Below are positions 35,856 through 43,920 of a stretch of 64,000 nt of DNA, one piece after another. Under the pieces are notes generated by a model. It was given only the letters and a program-made list of their open reading frames with translations, searched no databases and was not told where the DNA came from. The position numbers and the translations under genes were made by a program. Each line of letters starts with the position of its first letter. The stretch's first letter is position 1. This stretch comes from Eubacteriales bacterium SKADARSKE-1 (GTDB taxonomy: Bacteria; Bacillota; Clostridia; Oscillospirales; Acutalibacteraceae): positions 1 to 64,000 of the forward strand of contig JARLUB010000001.1 of the NCBI GenBank assembly GCA_030920305.1, given 5' to 3'.

Positions 35856-37028
35856 ATGAAAGAAATAATATTAATAAAAATTGGTGAGATTGTTTTAAAG
35901 GGGCTTAATCGAAAAAATTTTGAAGATAAATTAATTAAAAATATAAAACGAAAAATTTCACCACTTGGAGAATTTGAAATTAAAAACCAGCAATCCACCA
36001 TAACATTAATCCCTAAAAATGACGATATCGACTTTGATGACGTTTGTTATAAAATTTCAAAAATCTTTGGTATTGCAGCATTCTCGCGTGCAGCTATTTG
36101 TGAAAAAGAAATGTCTACTATAAAAGAAACCGCCAGGGAATATTTATATAAAAGATTAAAAACTTCTAAAACATTTAAAGTGGAATCGAAGCGATCTGAT
36201 AAGAAATTTTCATTGAAATCTCCACAAATTTCAGCTGATGTTGGAGAATACATACTCGAAAAATTTAATAATCTAACAGTTGACGTTCATAACCCCGATA
36301 TAATTATTACCGTTGAAATCAGAGATTCTTTTGCATATATCAGGGGTGAAAGCCTTCCTGGTGCTGGTGGAATTCCAGTTGGCACCGGCGGGAAAGCTGC
36401 CGTTTTAATTTCTGGCGGAATCGATAGCCCTGTAGCTTCATTTATGATAGCAAAACGAGGTGTGGATTTAGTCGCTATTCATTTTGCAAGTCCTCCTTAC
36501 ACTAGCCCTCGTGCAGAAGAAAAAGTTAAGTTACTTATAGAAAAAGTTTCTTCATTTGCAAATAGAATAGAACTAATTATTGTGCCATTTACTAAAATTC
36601 AGGAAGAAATAAAAAGGGGTTGTCCTGATGAACTCTTTACAATAATAATGAGAAGATTTATGATGAGAATATCTGAGGTTATAGCTAAAAATCATCAGTG
36701 TTTTGCTTTAATTACTGGAGAAAGCTTGGGCCAGGTTGCAAGTCAAACTATAGAAGCTATTGCCTGTACTGATCCTGCAACCTCTATGCCCGTTTTTCGT
36801 CCACTTATCGGGATGGATAAAGATGAAATTGTTCTAATTTCAAGAAAAATCGAAACGTTTGATATTTCAATCTTACCATATGAAGATTGTTGTACTGTAT
36901 TTACTCCAAAGCACCCTAAAACCAAGCCTGTTCTAAGTGCAGTTGTTGAAGCTGAAAGTAAATTAAGCTTAGAAGGCCTTATTAATGATGCTATTTTAAA
37001 TATAAAGTCGCAGATTATATATGGATAA
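35856..37028 (+). CDS. thiI: tRNA 4-thiouridine synthase ThiI
   Basis: ATP-dependent enzyme that adenylates and thiolates U8 of tRNA. The 390-residue protein has the N-terminal ferredoxin-like/THUMP part (about 1-165) and a PP-loop domain with ISGGIDSPVASFMI. The C-terminal rhodanese domain of E. coli ThiI is absent, as usual in Firmicutes, so sulfur comes from the upstream cysteine desulfurase. AAGGA precedes the ATG. Twenty bases separate it from the sortase gene, so these may be cotranscribed. Confidence 0.94.
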   Translation: MKEIILIKIGEIVLKGLNRKNFEDKLIKNIKRKISPLGEFEIKNQQSTITLIPKNDDIDFDDVCYKISKIFGIAAFSRAAICEKEMSTIKETAREYLYKRLKTSKTFKVESKRSDKKFSLKSPQISADVGEYILEKFNNLTVDVHNPDIIITVEIRDSFAYIRGESLPGAGGIPVGTGGKAAVLISGGIDSPVASFMIAKRGVDLVAIHFASPPYTSPRAEEKVKLLIEKVSSFANRIELIIVPFTKIQEEIKRGCPDELFTIIMRRFMMRISEVIAKNHQCFALITGESLGQVASQTIEAIACTDPATSMPVFRPLIGMDKDEIVLISRKIETFDISILPYEDCCTVFTPKHPKTKPVLSAVVEAESKLSLEGLINDAILNIKSQIIYG

Positions 37029-37047
37029 ATAAAGGGGAATAAGTTGT

Positions 37048-37959
37048 ATGAAAAAAATGATACATTGTAAAAAACATACTAATTCAAAAAAGAAAAAAGT
37101 GCTTTATAATATATTATTTTTCATTGCTTTAATCGCATTTATTATATCCGCTTACATGTTAATTAAAATACTAATTTTAGACCCAAATGCTAACAAAGAT
37201 TTAAATAAAGAAATTCAAGATGTTCATTATTCCGAGCCTTCCCCTTTTGAAAAATTGCTCACTATAAATAGCGACATTAAGGGTTGGATAAAAATAGATA
37301 ATACCCCCATAGACTACCCTGTATTGTATTCTGATTACTACTTGCGCCGTGATTATAATAAACAATACACTAAGTACGGTAGTATTTTTATCGATAATAC
37401 TTGCAAATTAGAAAATAATCCACAAAACATTTTACTACATGGCCACCACATGCAAGATGGCAGTATGTTTGCAAAAATATGCGACTTTACAGATCTAAAC
37501 TTTTATAAAACTACACCTGTTTTTACCTTTGATACAATTTATGAATCTGGAATATGGAAAATAATTTCTATTTATAGAACTAACACTAATTCAGCGCAAG
37601 GAGAAATTTTTAATTACTTGCAATCAGAATTTGAATCCGATCATTCAGATTTTTTAGAATATGTTTATCAAGTTAAAATAAGATCAAATATAGACACCCC
37701 GGTAGATATTGCAAAAGATGATAAGCTTGTAACGCTTTCTACCTGTTCTTATGAACTGCCAGATTTTAGAACAGTACTTGTTGCTAGAAAAGCTCGCGCG
37801 GGTGAATCTCAAGAGGTAGATACCTCACGTGCAAGATATAGCGATGCCCCCCTCATGCCGGATGCCTATTACCAAAAATATGGTGGATCAAAACCTAATG
37901 TTACAAGCTTTAAAGACGCTTTATCTAAAAATAAAATAAATTGGTATAAAGAGACTTAA
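37048..37959 (+). CDS. srtB: Class B sortase
   Basis: A membrane-bound transpeptidase joining sorting-signal proteins to the cell wall or to pilins. The 303-residue protein has a basic N-terminus, one transmembrane helix (about 18-42), DIKGWIKIDNTPIDYPVLYS, the catalytic His in LLHGHHMQDGSMF, Cys in TLSTCSYEL and Arg in DFRTVLVARK. AAAGGGG precedes the ATG. No LPxTG or NPxTN substrate gene is seen nearby, so this is probably a housekeeping class B enzyme. Confidence 0.93.
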   Translation: MKKMIHCKKHTNSKKKKVLYNILFFIALIAFIISAYMLIKILILDPNANKDLNKEIQDVHYSEPSPFEKLLTINSDIKGWIKIDNTPIDYPVLYSDYYLRRDYNKQYTKYGSIFIDNTCKLENNPQNILLHGHHMQDGSMFAKICDFTDLNFYKTTPVFTFDTIYESGIWKIISIYRTNTNSAQGEIFNYLQSEFESDHSDFLEYVYQVKIRSNIDTPVDIAKDDKLVTLSTCSYELPDFRTVLVARKARAGESQEVDTSRARYSDAPLMPDAYYQKYGGSKPNVTSFKDALSKNKINWYKET

Positions 37960-38016
37960 ATTTTGTTTTGAAGAGCTCTTCCTTCGGTCCTTCAAAGAAA
38001 ACCATTCTAAAAAGTA

Positions 38017-38056
38017 AAACGCCTATCCTAAAATGGACAGGCGTTTCTCTATTTTT
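38017..38056. terminator. Terminator between srtB and fba
   Basis: AAACGCCT / AGGCGTTT with inner TCC/GGA pairs; T-rich on the right (TTTCTCTATTTTTT). It lies between convergent genes. Confidence 0.8.
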
Positions 38057-38068
38057 TCTAAACTTTTG

Positions 38069-39007
38069 TTAATTTGCTTTATTGCTGCTACCTAAAACAG
38101 TTTTTATTTTGTGAGTTACCATATTATAAATTGCTTCTCTAGCAGGCCCTAAATATTGACGGGGATCAAAGTGCGATGGATGTTCATCAAAGTGTTTTCT
38201 GATGGTTGCAGTCATAGCAAGCCGCAAATCAGAATCAATATTAATTTTGCACACTGCCATTTTAGCAGCCTCTCTTAACATTTCTTCAGGTATTCCTATG
38301 GCACCTGGCATAGCACCGCCATGTTCATTTATCATTTTAACAAATTCAGGTATTACAGAGGATGCACCATGTAAAACTATTGGGAATCCAGGAAGTTTTT
38401 TCTCTATTTCTTTTAATATATCAAACCTTAATTGCGGTTTTTGACCCGGTTTAAATTTATATGCTCCATGACTTGTTCCAATTGCAATGGCAAGTGAGTC
38501 AACACCAGTTCGTTCAACAAAATCTTGAACTTGTGCTGGATTTGTATAGGAAGCATCTTCTGTGGACACATCAATTGCATCTTCTATTCCAGCTAACCTT
38601 CCTAATTCTGCTTCAACCGTTACATTTTTGGGGTGTGCATATTCAACTACTTTTTTAGCCAACGCAATGTTTTCTTCATAGCCTAGGTGTGAGCCATCGA
38701 TCATAACTGATGTAAATCCACCGTCTATGCAGCTTTTGCAAAGTTCAAAGCTATCACCATGATCTAAATGCAAAGCTATAGGAATAGGCGTTTCATGGAG
38801 TGCTGCTTCAACTAATTTTACAAGATATGTATGATTTGCATACTTCCTAGCTCCTGCTGAGACTTGCAGTATAAGTGGAGAATTTAAATCTTTGCAGGCA
38901 TTCGTTATTCCCTGAACTATTTCCATATTGTTTACATTGAATGCACCTATAGCGTACCCTTCATCATAAGCTTTTTTAAACATCTCTTTCGTATTTACAA
39001 GTGGCAT
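38069..39007 (-). CDS. fba: Fructose-1,6-bisphosphate aldolase, class II
   Basis: Zinc-dependent aldolase splitting fructose 1,6-bisphosphate in glycolysis. Motifs: GAFNVNNMEIVQGI, zinc His in IALHLDHGDS, VTVEAELGRLAG, GTSHGAYK, IVLHGASS and NIDSDLRLAMT. The ATG at 39007, giving MPLVNTKEMF and 312 residues, is chosen since AAAGGAGAG stands before it; the frame runs further upstream without a binding site. Monocistronic, divergent from rplM. Confidence 0.95.
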   Translation of the reverse strand: MPLVNTKEMFKKAYDEGYAIGAFNVNNMEIVQGITNACKDLNSPLILQVSAGARKYANHTYLVKLVEAALHETPIPIALHLDHGDSFELCKSCIDGGFTSVMIDGSHLGYEENIALAKKVVEYAHPKNVTVEAELGRLAGIEDAIDVSTEDASYTNPAQVQDFVERTGVDSLAIAIGTSHGAYKFKPGQKPQLRFDILKEIEKKLPGFPIVLHGASSVIPEFVKMINEHGGAMPGAIGIPEEMLREAAKMAVCKINIDSDLRLAMTATIRKHFDEHPSHFDPRQYLGPAREAIYNMVTHKIKTVLGSSNKAN

Positions 39008-39190
39008 TAGAAGACTCTCCTTTAAATTAAAAATAAAATACACCCTGATTATACACCAACAATTTTAAAAACTCAAAACAAATAAAAAAAATTTTTAAAA
39101 ATAGTGAGTGAGTATAATTTAGATTTTAAGATAAAAACAAAGAAAAATAAAGATTTTCTATTTGTAAATTAAAATAATTCTAAAAAACTA

Positions 39191-39219
39191 TTGACACTCT
39201 TTTCCCCTTGTGGTACTAT
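39191..39219 (+). promoter_or_regulatory. Promoter of rplM-rpsI
   Basis: TTGACA (39191-39196) and TACTAT (39214-39219) with a 17-base spacer. A leader of about 37 bases precedes the rplM start. Confidence 0.8.
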
Positions 39220-39263
39220 CAAACATGATATGTTTTTTAATTTTTTGATTTGGAGGAATAACA

Positions 39264-39692
39264 ATGTCAACTTATATGCCAAAACAACATGAAGTTGTTC
39301 GCAAATGGTATGTTTTAGATGCAAAAGGCAAGCCGCTTGGTAGAGTTGCTGCAAAAGCTGCTGTGCTTCTTCGCGGAAAACATAAAACAACATTTGCACC
39401 ACACGTAGATTGTGGAGACCACGTTATAATTATTAACTGCAAAGATGCTAAATTAACCGGTAATAAATTAACTCAAAAGTATTATCATCACCACACCGGT
39501 TACATTGGTCACTTAAAATCTGTTAGATATGACAGACTGATGAGTGAAAAACCTGAAATGGCAATGATGCTAGCTGTTAAAGGAATGATTCCGGATACAA
39601 CAATTGGACGCGAAGCTCTTACAAGACTTAGAGTCTTTTCAGGAGCTGAGCATTTGCATTCGGCTCAAAAACCTGAAGCTTTAGAAATATAA
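39264..39692 (+). CDS. rplM: 50S ribosomal protein L13
   Basis: A 142-residue early-assembly protein of the large subunit. Recognisable segments: [57 protein letters not shown] and [25 protein letters not shown] precedes the ATG. Operon with rpsI 16 bases downstream, the conserved bacterial arrangement. Confidence 0.97.
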   Translation: MSTYMPKQHEVVRKWYVLDAKGKPLGRVAAKAAVLLRGKHKTTFAPHVDCGDHVIIINCKDAKLTGNKLTQKYYHHHTGYIGHLKSVRYDRLMSEKPEMAMMLAVKGMIPDTTIGREALTRLRVFSGAEHLHSAQKPEALEI

Positions 39693-39708
39693 GAAAGGGG
39701 ACAACATA

Positions 39709-40110
39709 ATGTACGAGAAAACTTCATATTTTTACGGTACCGGTAGACGTAAAAGCTCTGTTGCAAGGGTTAGAATTTATAAAGGAACCGGTAAAATTAC
39801 AATTAACAATAGAGATATAGACGACTATTTCGGACTTGAAACCTTAAAACTTATTGTTCGTCAGCCTCTTGTCTTAACTGAAACAAATGATAAATTTGAT
39901 ATAGTTTGTACTGTTACTGGAGGGGGTGTCACTGGCCAAGCAGGTGCCATTCGACATGGTATTTCGCGTGCTCTTTTACAGTATGACACCGAAAACCTTC
40001 GTTCTAAACTTAAAAAGGCCGGTTTCTTAACTCGTGATCCAAGAATGAAAGAGCGTAAAAAATACGGACTTAAAGCTGCACGTCGTGCACCACAATTCTC
40101 AAAGAGATAA
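39709..40110 (+). CDS. rpsI: 30S ribosomal protein S9
   Basis: A 133-residue small-subunit protein: [34 protein letters not shown] and the basic tail RAPQFSKR that reaches the P-site tRNA. AGAAAGGGG precedes the ATG. Last gene of the rplM operon. Confidence 0.97.
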   Translation: MYEKTSYFYGTGRRKSSVARVRIYKGTGKITINNRDIDDYFGLETLKLIVRQPLVLTETNDKFDIVCTVTGGGVTGQAGAIRHGISRALLQYDTENLRSKLKKAGFLTRDPRMKERKKYGLKAARRAPQFSKR

Positions 40111-40225
40111 TACACATCAATATTTCTTTGAAGAAACGAAATTATGTGTTTGCATAACTTTTGTTCTGTAAATTCCACATATTGGCTTATCGTTTCTAAA
40201 GGGATAAGGCTATATAAAAAGCAAA

Positions 40226-40259
40226 AACAGCTAAGTAAGTTTACTTAGTTGTTTTTTTA
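40226..40259 (+). terminator. Terminator of rplM-rpsI
   Basis: AACAGCTAAGTAA (40226-40238) pairs with TTACTTAGTTGTT (40241-40253) around a 2-base nominal loop, followed by T-run. Confidence 0.75.
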
Positions 40260-40321
40260 TACAAATCTAGCAACATACTATTGACAATTCATATAAATTA
40301 TCTCTTTAAAATATAAATAAT

Positions 40322-40350
40322 TTGATTTTTTGCCAAAGTTATTGTATAAT
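40322..40350 (+). promoter_or_regulatory. Promoter of the peptide gene at 40407
   Basis: TTGATT (40322-40327) and TATAAT (40345-40350) with a 17-base spacer. Confidence 0.75.
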
Positions 40351-40406
40351 ATTAATATGTTAAATTTATTTATTTTAATTTTTTTAATATAGAAAGAATG
40401 ATTTAA

Positions 40407-40661
40407 ATGTCAAAAATATCAAAAGAAGATATGAAAGCTGCAAGTGGAGGGCTAAAGGTTTTGATATCAGCTGGTTGGAGGTCTGACCTACCATCGGTAG
40501 TTTGGAAATTGAAAACTCCGGTTCAGGGTCCGGCAGCCGTAGATGGGATATTGATAAACAAGTCCACTTATGAAGATCTTAAAAGCCAGGGAAGAATAGC
40601 AGAATTAGTAACTGTTCGTGGCTTAATGCAATGCCCAAAAGGTATACCAACTGTTGAATAA
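40407..40661 (+). CDS. Small peptide with double-glycine leader
   Basis: An 84-residue peptide. MSKISKEDMKAASGG fits a short double-glycine leader, leaving a 69-residue core beginning LKVLISAGW, with WRSDLPSVVWKLK and an ending of VTVRGLMQCPKGIPTVE containing one Cys. The ribosome binding site is weak (AGAAAGAA). It has its own promoter and a strong terminator, so it is monocistronic, like the peptides at 16539 and 32979. The core does not match the YNYGNF family. Function unknown. Confidence 0.65.
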   Translation: MSKISKEDMKAASGGLKVLISAGWRSDLPSVVWKLKTPVQGPAAVDGILINKSTYEDLKSQGRIAELVTVRGLMQCPKGIPTVE

Positions 40662-40678
40662 AAAAATTTTTTCCAATA

Positions 40679-40712
40679 AAAAGCTGAACAGTTTTAAATG
40701 TTCAGCTTTTTT
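40679..40712 (+). terminator. Terminator of the peptide gene
   Basis: AAAAGCTGAACA (40679-40690) pairs with TGTTCAGCTTTT (40699-40710), continuing into TT. Confidence 0.85.
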
Positions 40713-40876
40713 GTGTTACTTTTTTATCTTGCAACTTTGTAAATAATATGTAACAAAGTCGCTTCAAATTGAAAAATGTTTATATTATGTGATATAATTT
40801 TATTTGATTTTTTATTTTAAACATATATGCCTTTAAAAAACATGTTTTTACTGATAAAAGGAGCCTAAATAACCCT

Positions 40877-41929
40877 ATGAAAAAAGTTATGTTATTAATG
40901 AGTGGTGGCGTAGATTCCTCTGTTTCGGCAATTCTCTTGCAACAACAAGGTTATGATGTTACTGGAGCTACTATGCACCTTAAAACAGACCAAGATGAAA
41001 AATCTAATGCTGAAATAAAAGACGCCAAATTAGTTGCCGAAAAACTTAAAATAAAACATATGGTTGTCAACCTTAGCAACGACTTTTCTGATAAAGTAAT
41101 AAAAAACTTTATTGGTGAATACCTTTTAGGAAGAACCCCTAACCCTTGTGTTGTATGTAATAAATATATAAAGTTTGGCAAAATGTTTAAGCTTGCAAAG
41201 AAGCTAGGGTTTGATTATATAGCTACCGGTCATTATGCCGTTGTTGATTATGATAAAAGTACTGGCAAGTGGCTTTTAAAAAAGTCAGACGAAAAAAAAG
41301 ATCAAAGTTATGTGCTGTATAATTTAAACCAAGAAAAACTTTCACACATACTTTTCCCTGTTGGCAATATGCAAAAAGATGAGATTCGTAAAATTGCAAA
41401 GGAATACGACTTGCCCATTGCTGAGAAAAAAGAAAGCCAAGAAATTTGCTTTATTAAAGATAATGATTATTGCAACTTTATTGAGAGCCACACTAACAAT
41501 TCTCCACCAAAAGGCCTTTTTATTAATGAAAATGGTAGCGTTTTAGGGGAACATCAGGGAATCATGAAATATACAATTGGCCAGCGAAAAGGGTTTGGTA
41601 TTGGTTTTGGTAAACCTATGTATGTTATTTCTATAAATCCCCAAGACAATACTGTAGTACTTGGGGAAGAAGGCAGTCAGTATACAAACGAATTAATTGC
41701 CACTAATTTAAACTTTATTTTATTTGATAAACCCTTAAAAGAAATGGAGATTACTGCAAAAGTAAGATATAAGGCTCCTTGTGCTAAAGCAAAATTAGTT
41801 CCACTTGATGAAAATTTTGTGAAAGTTATATTTTATGAAAAGCAAAGGGCCATAACACCTGGGCAGTCGGTAGTCTTTTATGACGGAGACGTTGTTTTAG
41901 GCGGCGGAGTAATTACCAGTTCAAAATAA
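40877..41929 (+). CDS. mnmA: tRNA-specific 2-thiouridylase MnmA
   Basis: Makes 2-thiouridine at wobble position 34 of Lys, Glu and Gln tRNAs. PP-loop SGGVDSSVSAILL at the N-terminus, the catalytic Cys pair in RTPNPCVVCNKYIKF and ESQEICFIKD, and GQRKGFGIGFGKPMYV. The 350-residue length is normal. AAAAGGAG precedes the ATG. It needs a cysteine desulfurase; the one at 34643 is probably paired with thiI instead. Confidence 0.95.
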   Translation: MKKVMLLMSGGVDSSVSAILLQQQGYDVTGATMHLKTDQDEKSNAEIKDAKLVAEKLKIKHMVVNLSNDFSDKVIKNFIGEYLLGRTPNPCVVCNKYIKFGKMFKLAKKLGFDYIATGHYAVVDYDKSTGKWLLKKSDEKKDQSYVLYNLNQEKLSHILFPVGNMQKDEIRKIAKEYDLPIAEKKESQEICFIKDNDYCNFIESHTNNSPPKGLFINENGSVLGEHQGIMKYTIGQRKGFGIGFGKPMYVISINPQDNTVVLGEEGSQYTNELIATNLNFILFDKPLKEMEITAKVRYKAPCAKAKLVPLDENFVKVIFYEKQRAITPGQSVVFYDGDVVLGGGVITSSK

Positions 41930-42005
41930 TTCTAATATCTTAAATTAAAAGGCGTGCCATTTCATATAGCACATAATATCATAAAAACTTGAGGAGAATT
42001 TTAAA

Positions 42006-42506
42006 ATGGCTGATTCATTAGTAAAAACAATAACTTTATCATTAACAAATATGCCCCCAGAACTAGTTATTTTTTTAATATCTGTTCTCCCTATTCTAGA
42101 GCTTAGGGGCGGACTTATAGCCGCTAGTATTCTGGGTGTTGACTGGCGCATAGCTTTCCCAATTTGTGTTGCCGGAAACCTTTTGCCACTGCCATTTATT
42201 TTATTATTCATTGATAAAATATTTGCATATATGAAAAAAACTAGATTTGCAAAAGTTGCTGAGTTTTTTGAAAAAAAAGCTAATAGTAAAAGTAAATCTG
42301 TTTTAAAATATAAAGAGTGGGGACTGTTTGCATTTGTTGCAGTACCTCTCCCTGGTACCGGTGGCTGGACTGGTGCTTTAATTGCAGCTCTTTTAAGGTT
42401 TGACCTTAAGAGGTCTATGATAATTGTTAGCCTTGGCGTTGTTACTGCTGGAGTTATTATGTCTATCGCGTCATATGTAATTCCAAGCCTTTGTTTTAAC
42501 CGATGA
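42006..42506 (+). CDS. Small integral membrane protein, COG2426-like
   Basis: A 166-residue protein with about four hydrophobic segments. PPELVIFLISVLPILELRGG, followed by an internal charged loop (FEKKANSKSKSVLKYKEWG) and VPLPGTGGWTGALIAALL, resembles the family annotated as putative small multidrug export proteins; the transport substrate is unproven. TGAGGAG precedes the ATG. Its stop overlaps the next gene's start by 4 bases, so the two are coupled. Confidence 0.75.
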   Translation: MADSLVKTITLSLTNMPPELVIFLISVLPILELRGGLIAASILGVDWRIAFPICVAGNLLPLPFILLFIDKIFAYMKKTRFAKVAEFFEKKANSKSKSVLKYKEWGLFAFVAVPLPGTGGWTGALIAALLRFDLKRSMIIVSLGVVTAGVIMSIASYVIPSLCFNR

Positions 42507-43768
42507 AAAGTATAAATACAGACATTGCAGTAATAGGTGGTGGTGCATCTGGGCTTATTGCTGCCATTTGTGCGGCACAGAAAAACAAATTTTCAAAAAT
42601 CATAATTCTTGAAAAAGAACCACGAGTTGGTAAAAAAATATTAGTAACCGGCAATGGCCGATGCAATTTATTAAATACTAATATCAATACCGATGCTTAT
42701 AATTATTCTGCAAAAAAATTTTTAGCTCCCATTTTTAAAAAGTATTCTCCGAATACCATTTTAAGCTTTTTTTCTTCACTTGGCCTTATAATGAAAGCTG
42801 AGCCAGACGGCAAAGTATACCCTTTTTGTGGACAAGCTTCAAGTGTTCTAGATTTATTAAGATTAGAATTAGAACGGCTTGGAATTTTAGAGCTTTGTGA
42901 TTTTAAAATTAAAAATATTAAAAAAGATAATGAAAAATTTCAAATAATTTCTGACGAAACCAAAATTATAGCCAAAAAAGTTATCATAGCTTCTGGTGGT
43001 AAAGCTTTTGTCTCAGGTGCAACTCACTCGGATATTTTTTCAAATATTAAACAGCTTGGTCACACTCTCACCCCATGTTACCCATCCTTAGTACCTATAA
43101 AAACAAACTCTGGCTTTGAAAAGAGCCTTAAAGGTATTCGCAGCCCCTGTTCAGTTAAATTTTTGGCTGACAATAAAATTATTCGAACCGAACTTGGCGA
43201 AGTTCAATTTACCGAGACAGGGCTTTCCGGCATTTGTATATTTCAAATTTCCCGCTTAATTAATGAGTTTTTAACTTTTAAAACTATAAATGGTGTAAAA
43301 TATAAACGCATTAAAATTGTGATTGACTTGCTTCCTATAATGTCTATTGAAGACCTAGTTGATACAATATATAAAAAAATAAAAGTAATGCCGAATTTAT
43401 CCTCTGAAGATTTATTTACTGGCATCATAAATAAACGGCTCGGAAATTGTATATTAAAGTCGTGTGGCATAAAATCAAATCATGAATTGATTAAAAACCT
43501 TTCAGACGATGATGTTTTAAAAATTGCAAATGCAGTAAAAAATCTAGAGTTTAATCCAGTTGGAACACTTCCTTTTAAAAACGCACAAGTTATGTCTGGT
43601 GGTGTTAGCCTTTGTGAAATAAATCACGAAACTATGGAATCTTTAAAAGTAAAGAATCTATATTTTTGCGGCGAAATTTTAGATGTAGATGGAGACTGTG
43701 GAGGGTTTAACCTTTATTGGGCATGGCTTTCTGGGCTTATTGCCGGGGAAGCTTCGGTTAATGACTAA
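42503..43768 (+). CDS. HI0933-family FAD-dependent oxidoreductase
   Basis: A 421-residue flavoprotein. The N-terminal FAD fold reads DIAVIGGGASGLIAAICAAQ, followed by LEKEPRVGKKILVTGNGRCN; the C-terminal part has TGLSGICIFQISR and VMSGGVSLCEI with CGEILDVDGDCGGFNLYWAW. This matches the HI0933/YhiN (BaiN-like) family, whose physiological substrate is mostly unknown. It starts within the stop of the preceding membrane-protein gene (ATGA). Confidence 0.88.
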   Translation: MKSINTDIAVIGGGASGLIAAICAAQKNKFSKIIILEKEPRVGKKILVTGNGRCNLLNTNINTDAYNYSAKKFLAPIFKKYSPNTILSFFSSLGLIMKAEPDGKVYPFCGQASSVLDLLRLELERLGILELCDFKIKNIKKDNEKFQIISDETKIIAKKVIIASGGKAFVSGATHSDIFSNIKQLGHTLTPCYPSLVPIKTNSGFEKSLKGIRSPCSVKFLADNKIIRTELGEVQFTETGLSGICIFQISRLINEFLTFKTINGVKYKRIKIVIDLLPIMSIEDLVDTIYKKIKVMPNLSSEDLFTGIINKRLGNCILKSCGIKSNHELIKNLSDDDVLKIANAVKNLEFNPVGTLPFKNAQVMSGGVSLCEINHETMESLKVKNLYFCGEILDVDGDCGGFNLYWAWLSGLIAGEASVND

Positions 43769-43783
43769 AAAGGTATTAGTAAA

Positions 43784-43830
43784 GGCACCGCCTGAAAGCG
43801 CTCACGACAGTGAGCGCGAAAGTGGCAACC
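43784..43830. repeat. GC-rich hairpin before the P-type ATPase gene
   Basis: GCGCTCA / TGAGCGC inner hairpin (43798-43817) is flanked by GCC...TGAAA and GAAAGT...GGC. The segment GAAAGTGGC recurs, with one change, at 35783-35825 and 55078-55127. Confidence 0.55.
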
Positions 43831-43920
43831 AAGAAGCTATATTTTACGTAATTAATTTCCTTTTCTTATTGTCCAAGTTAAATGCGCCATGTTTTAACCC
43901 ATACCAAAGGAGTGATTCAT

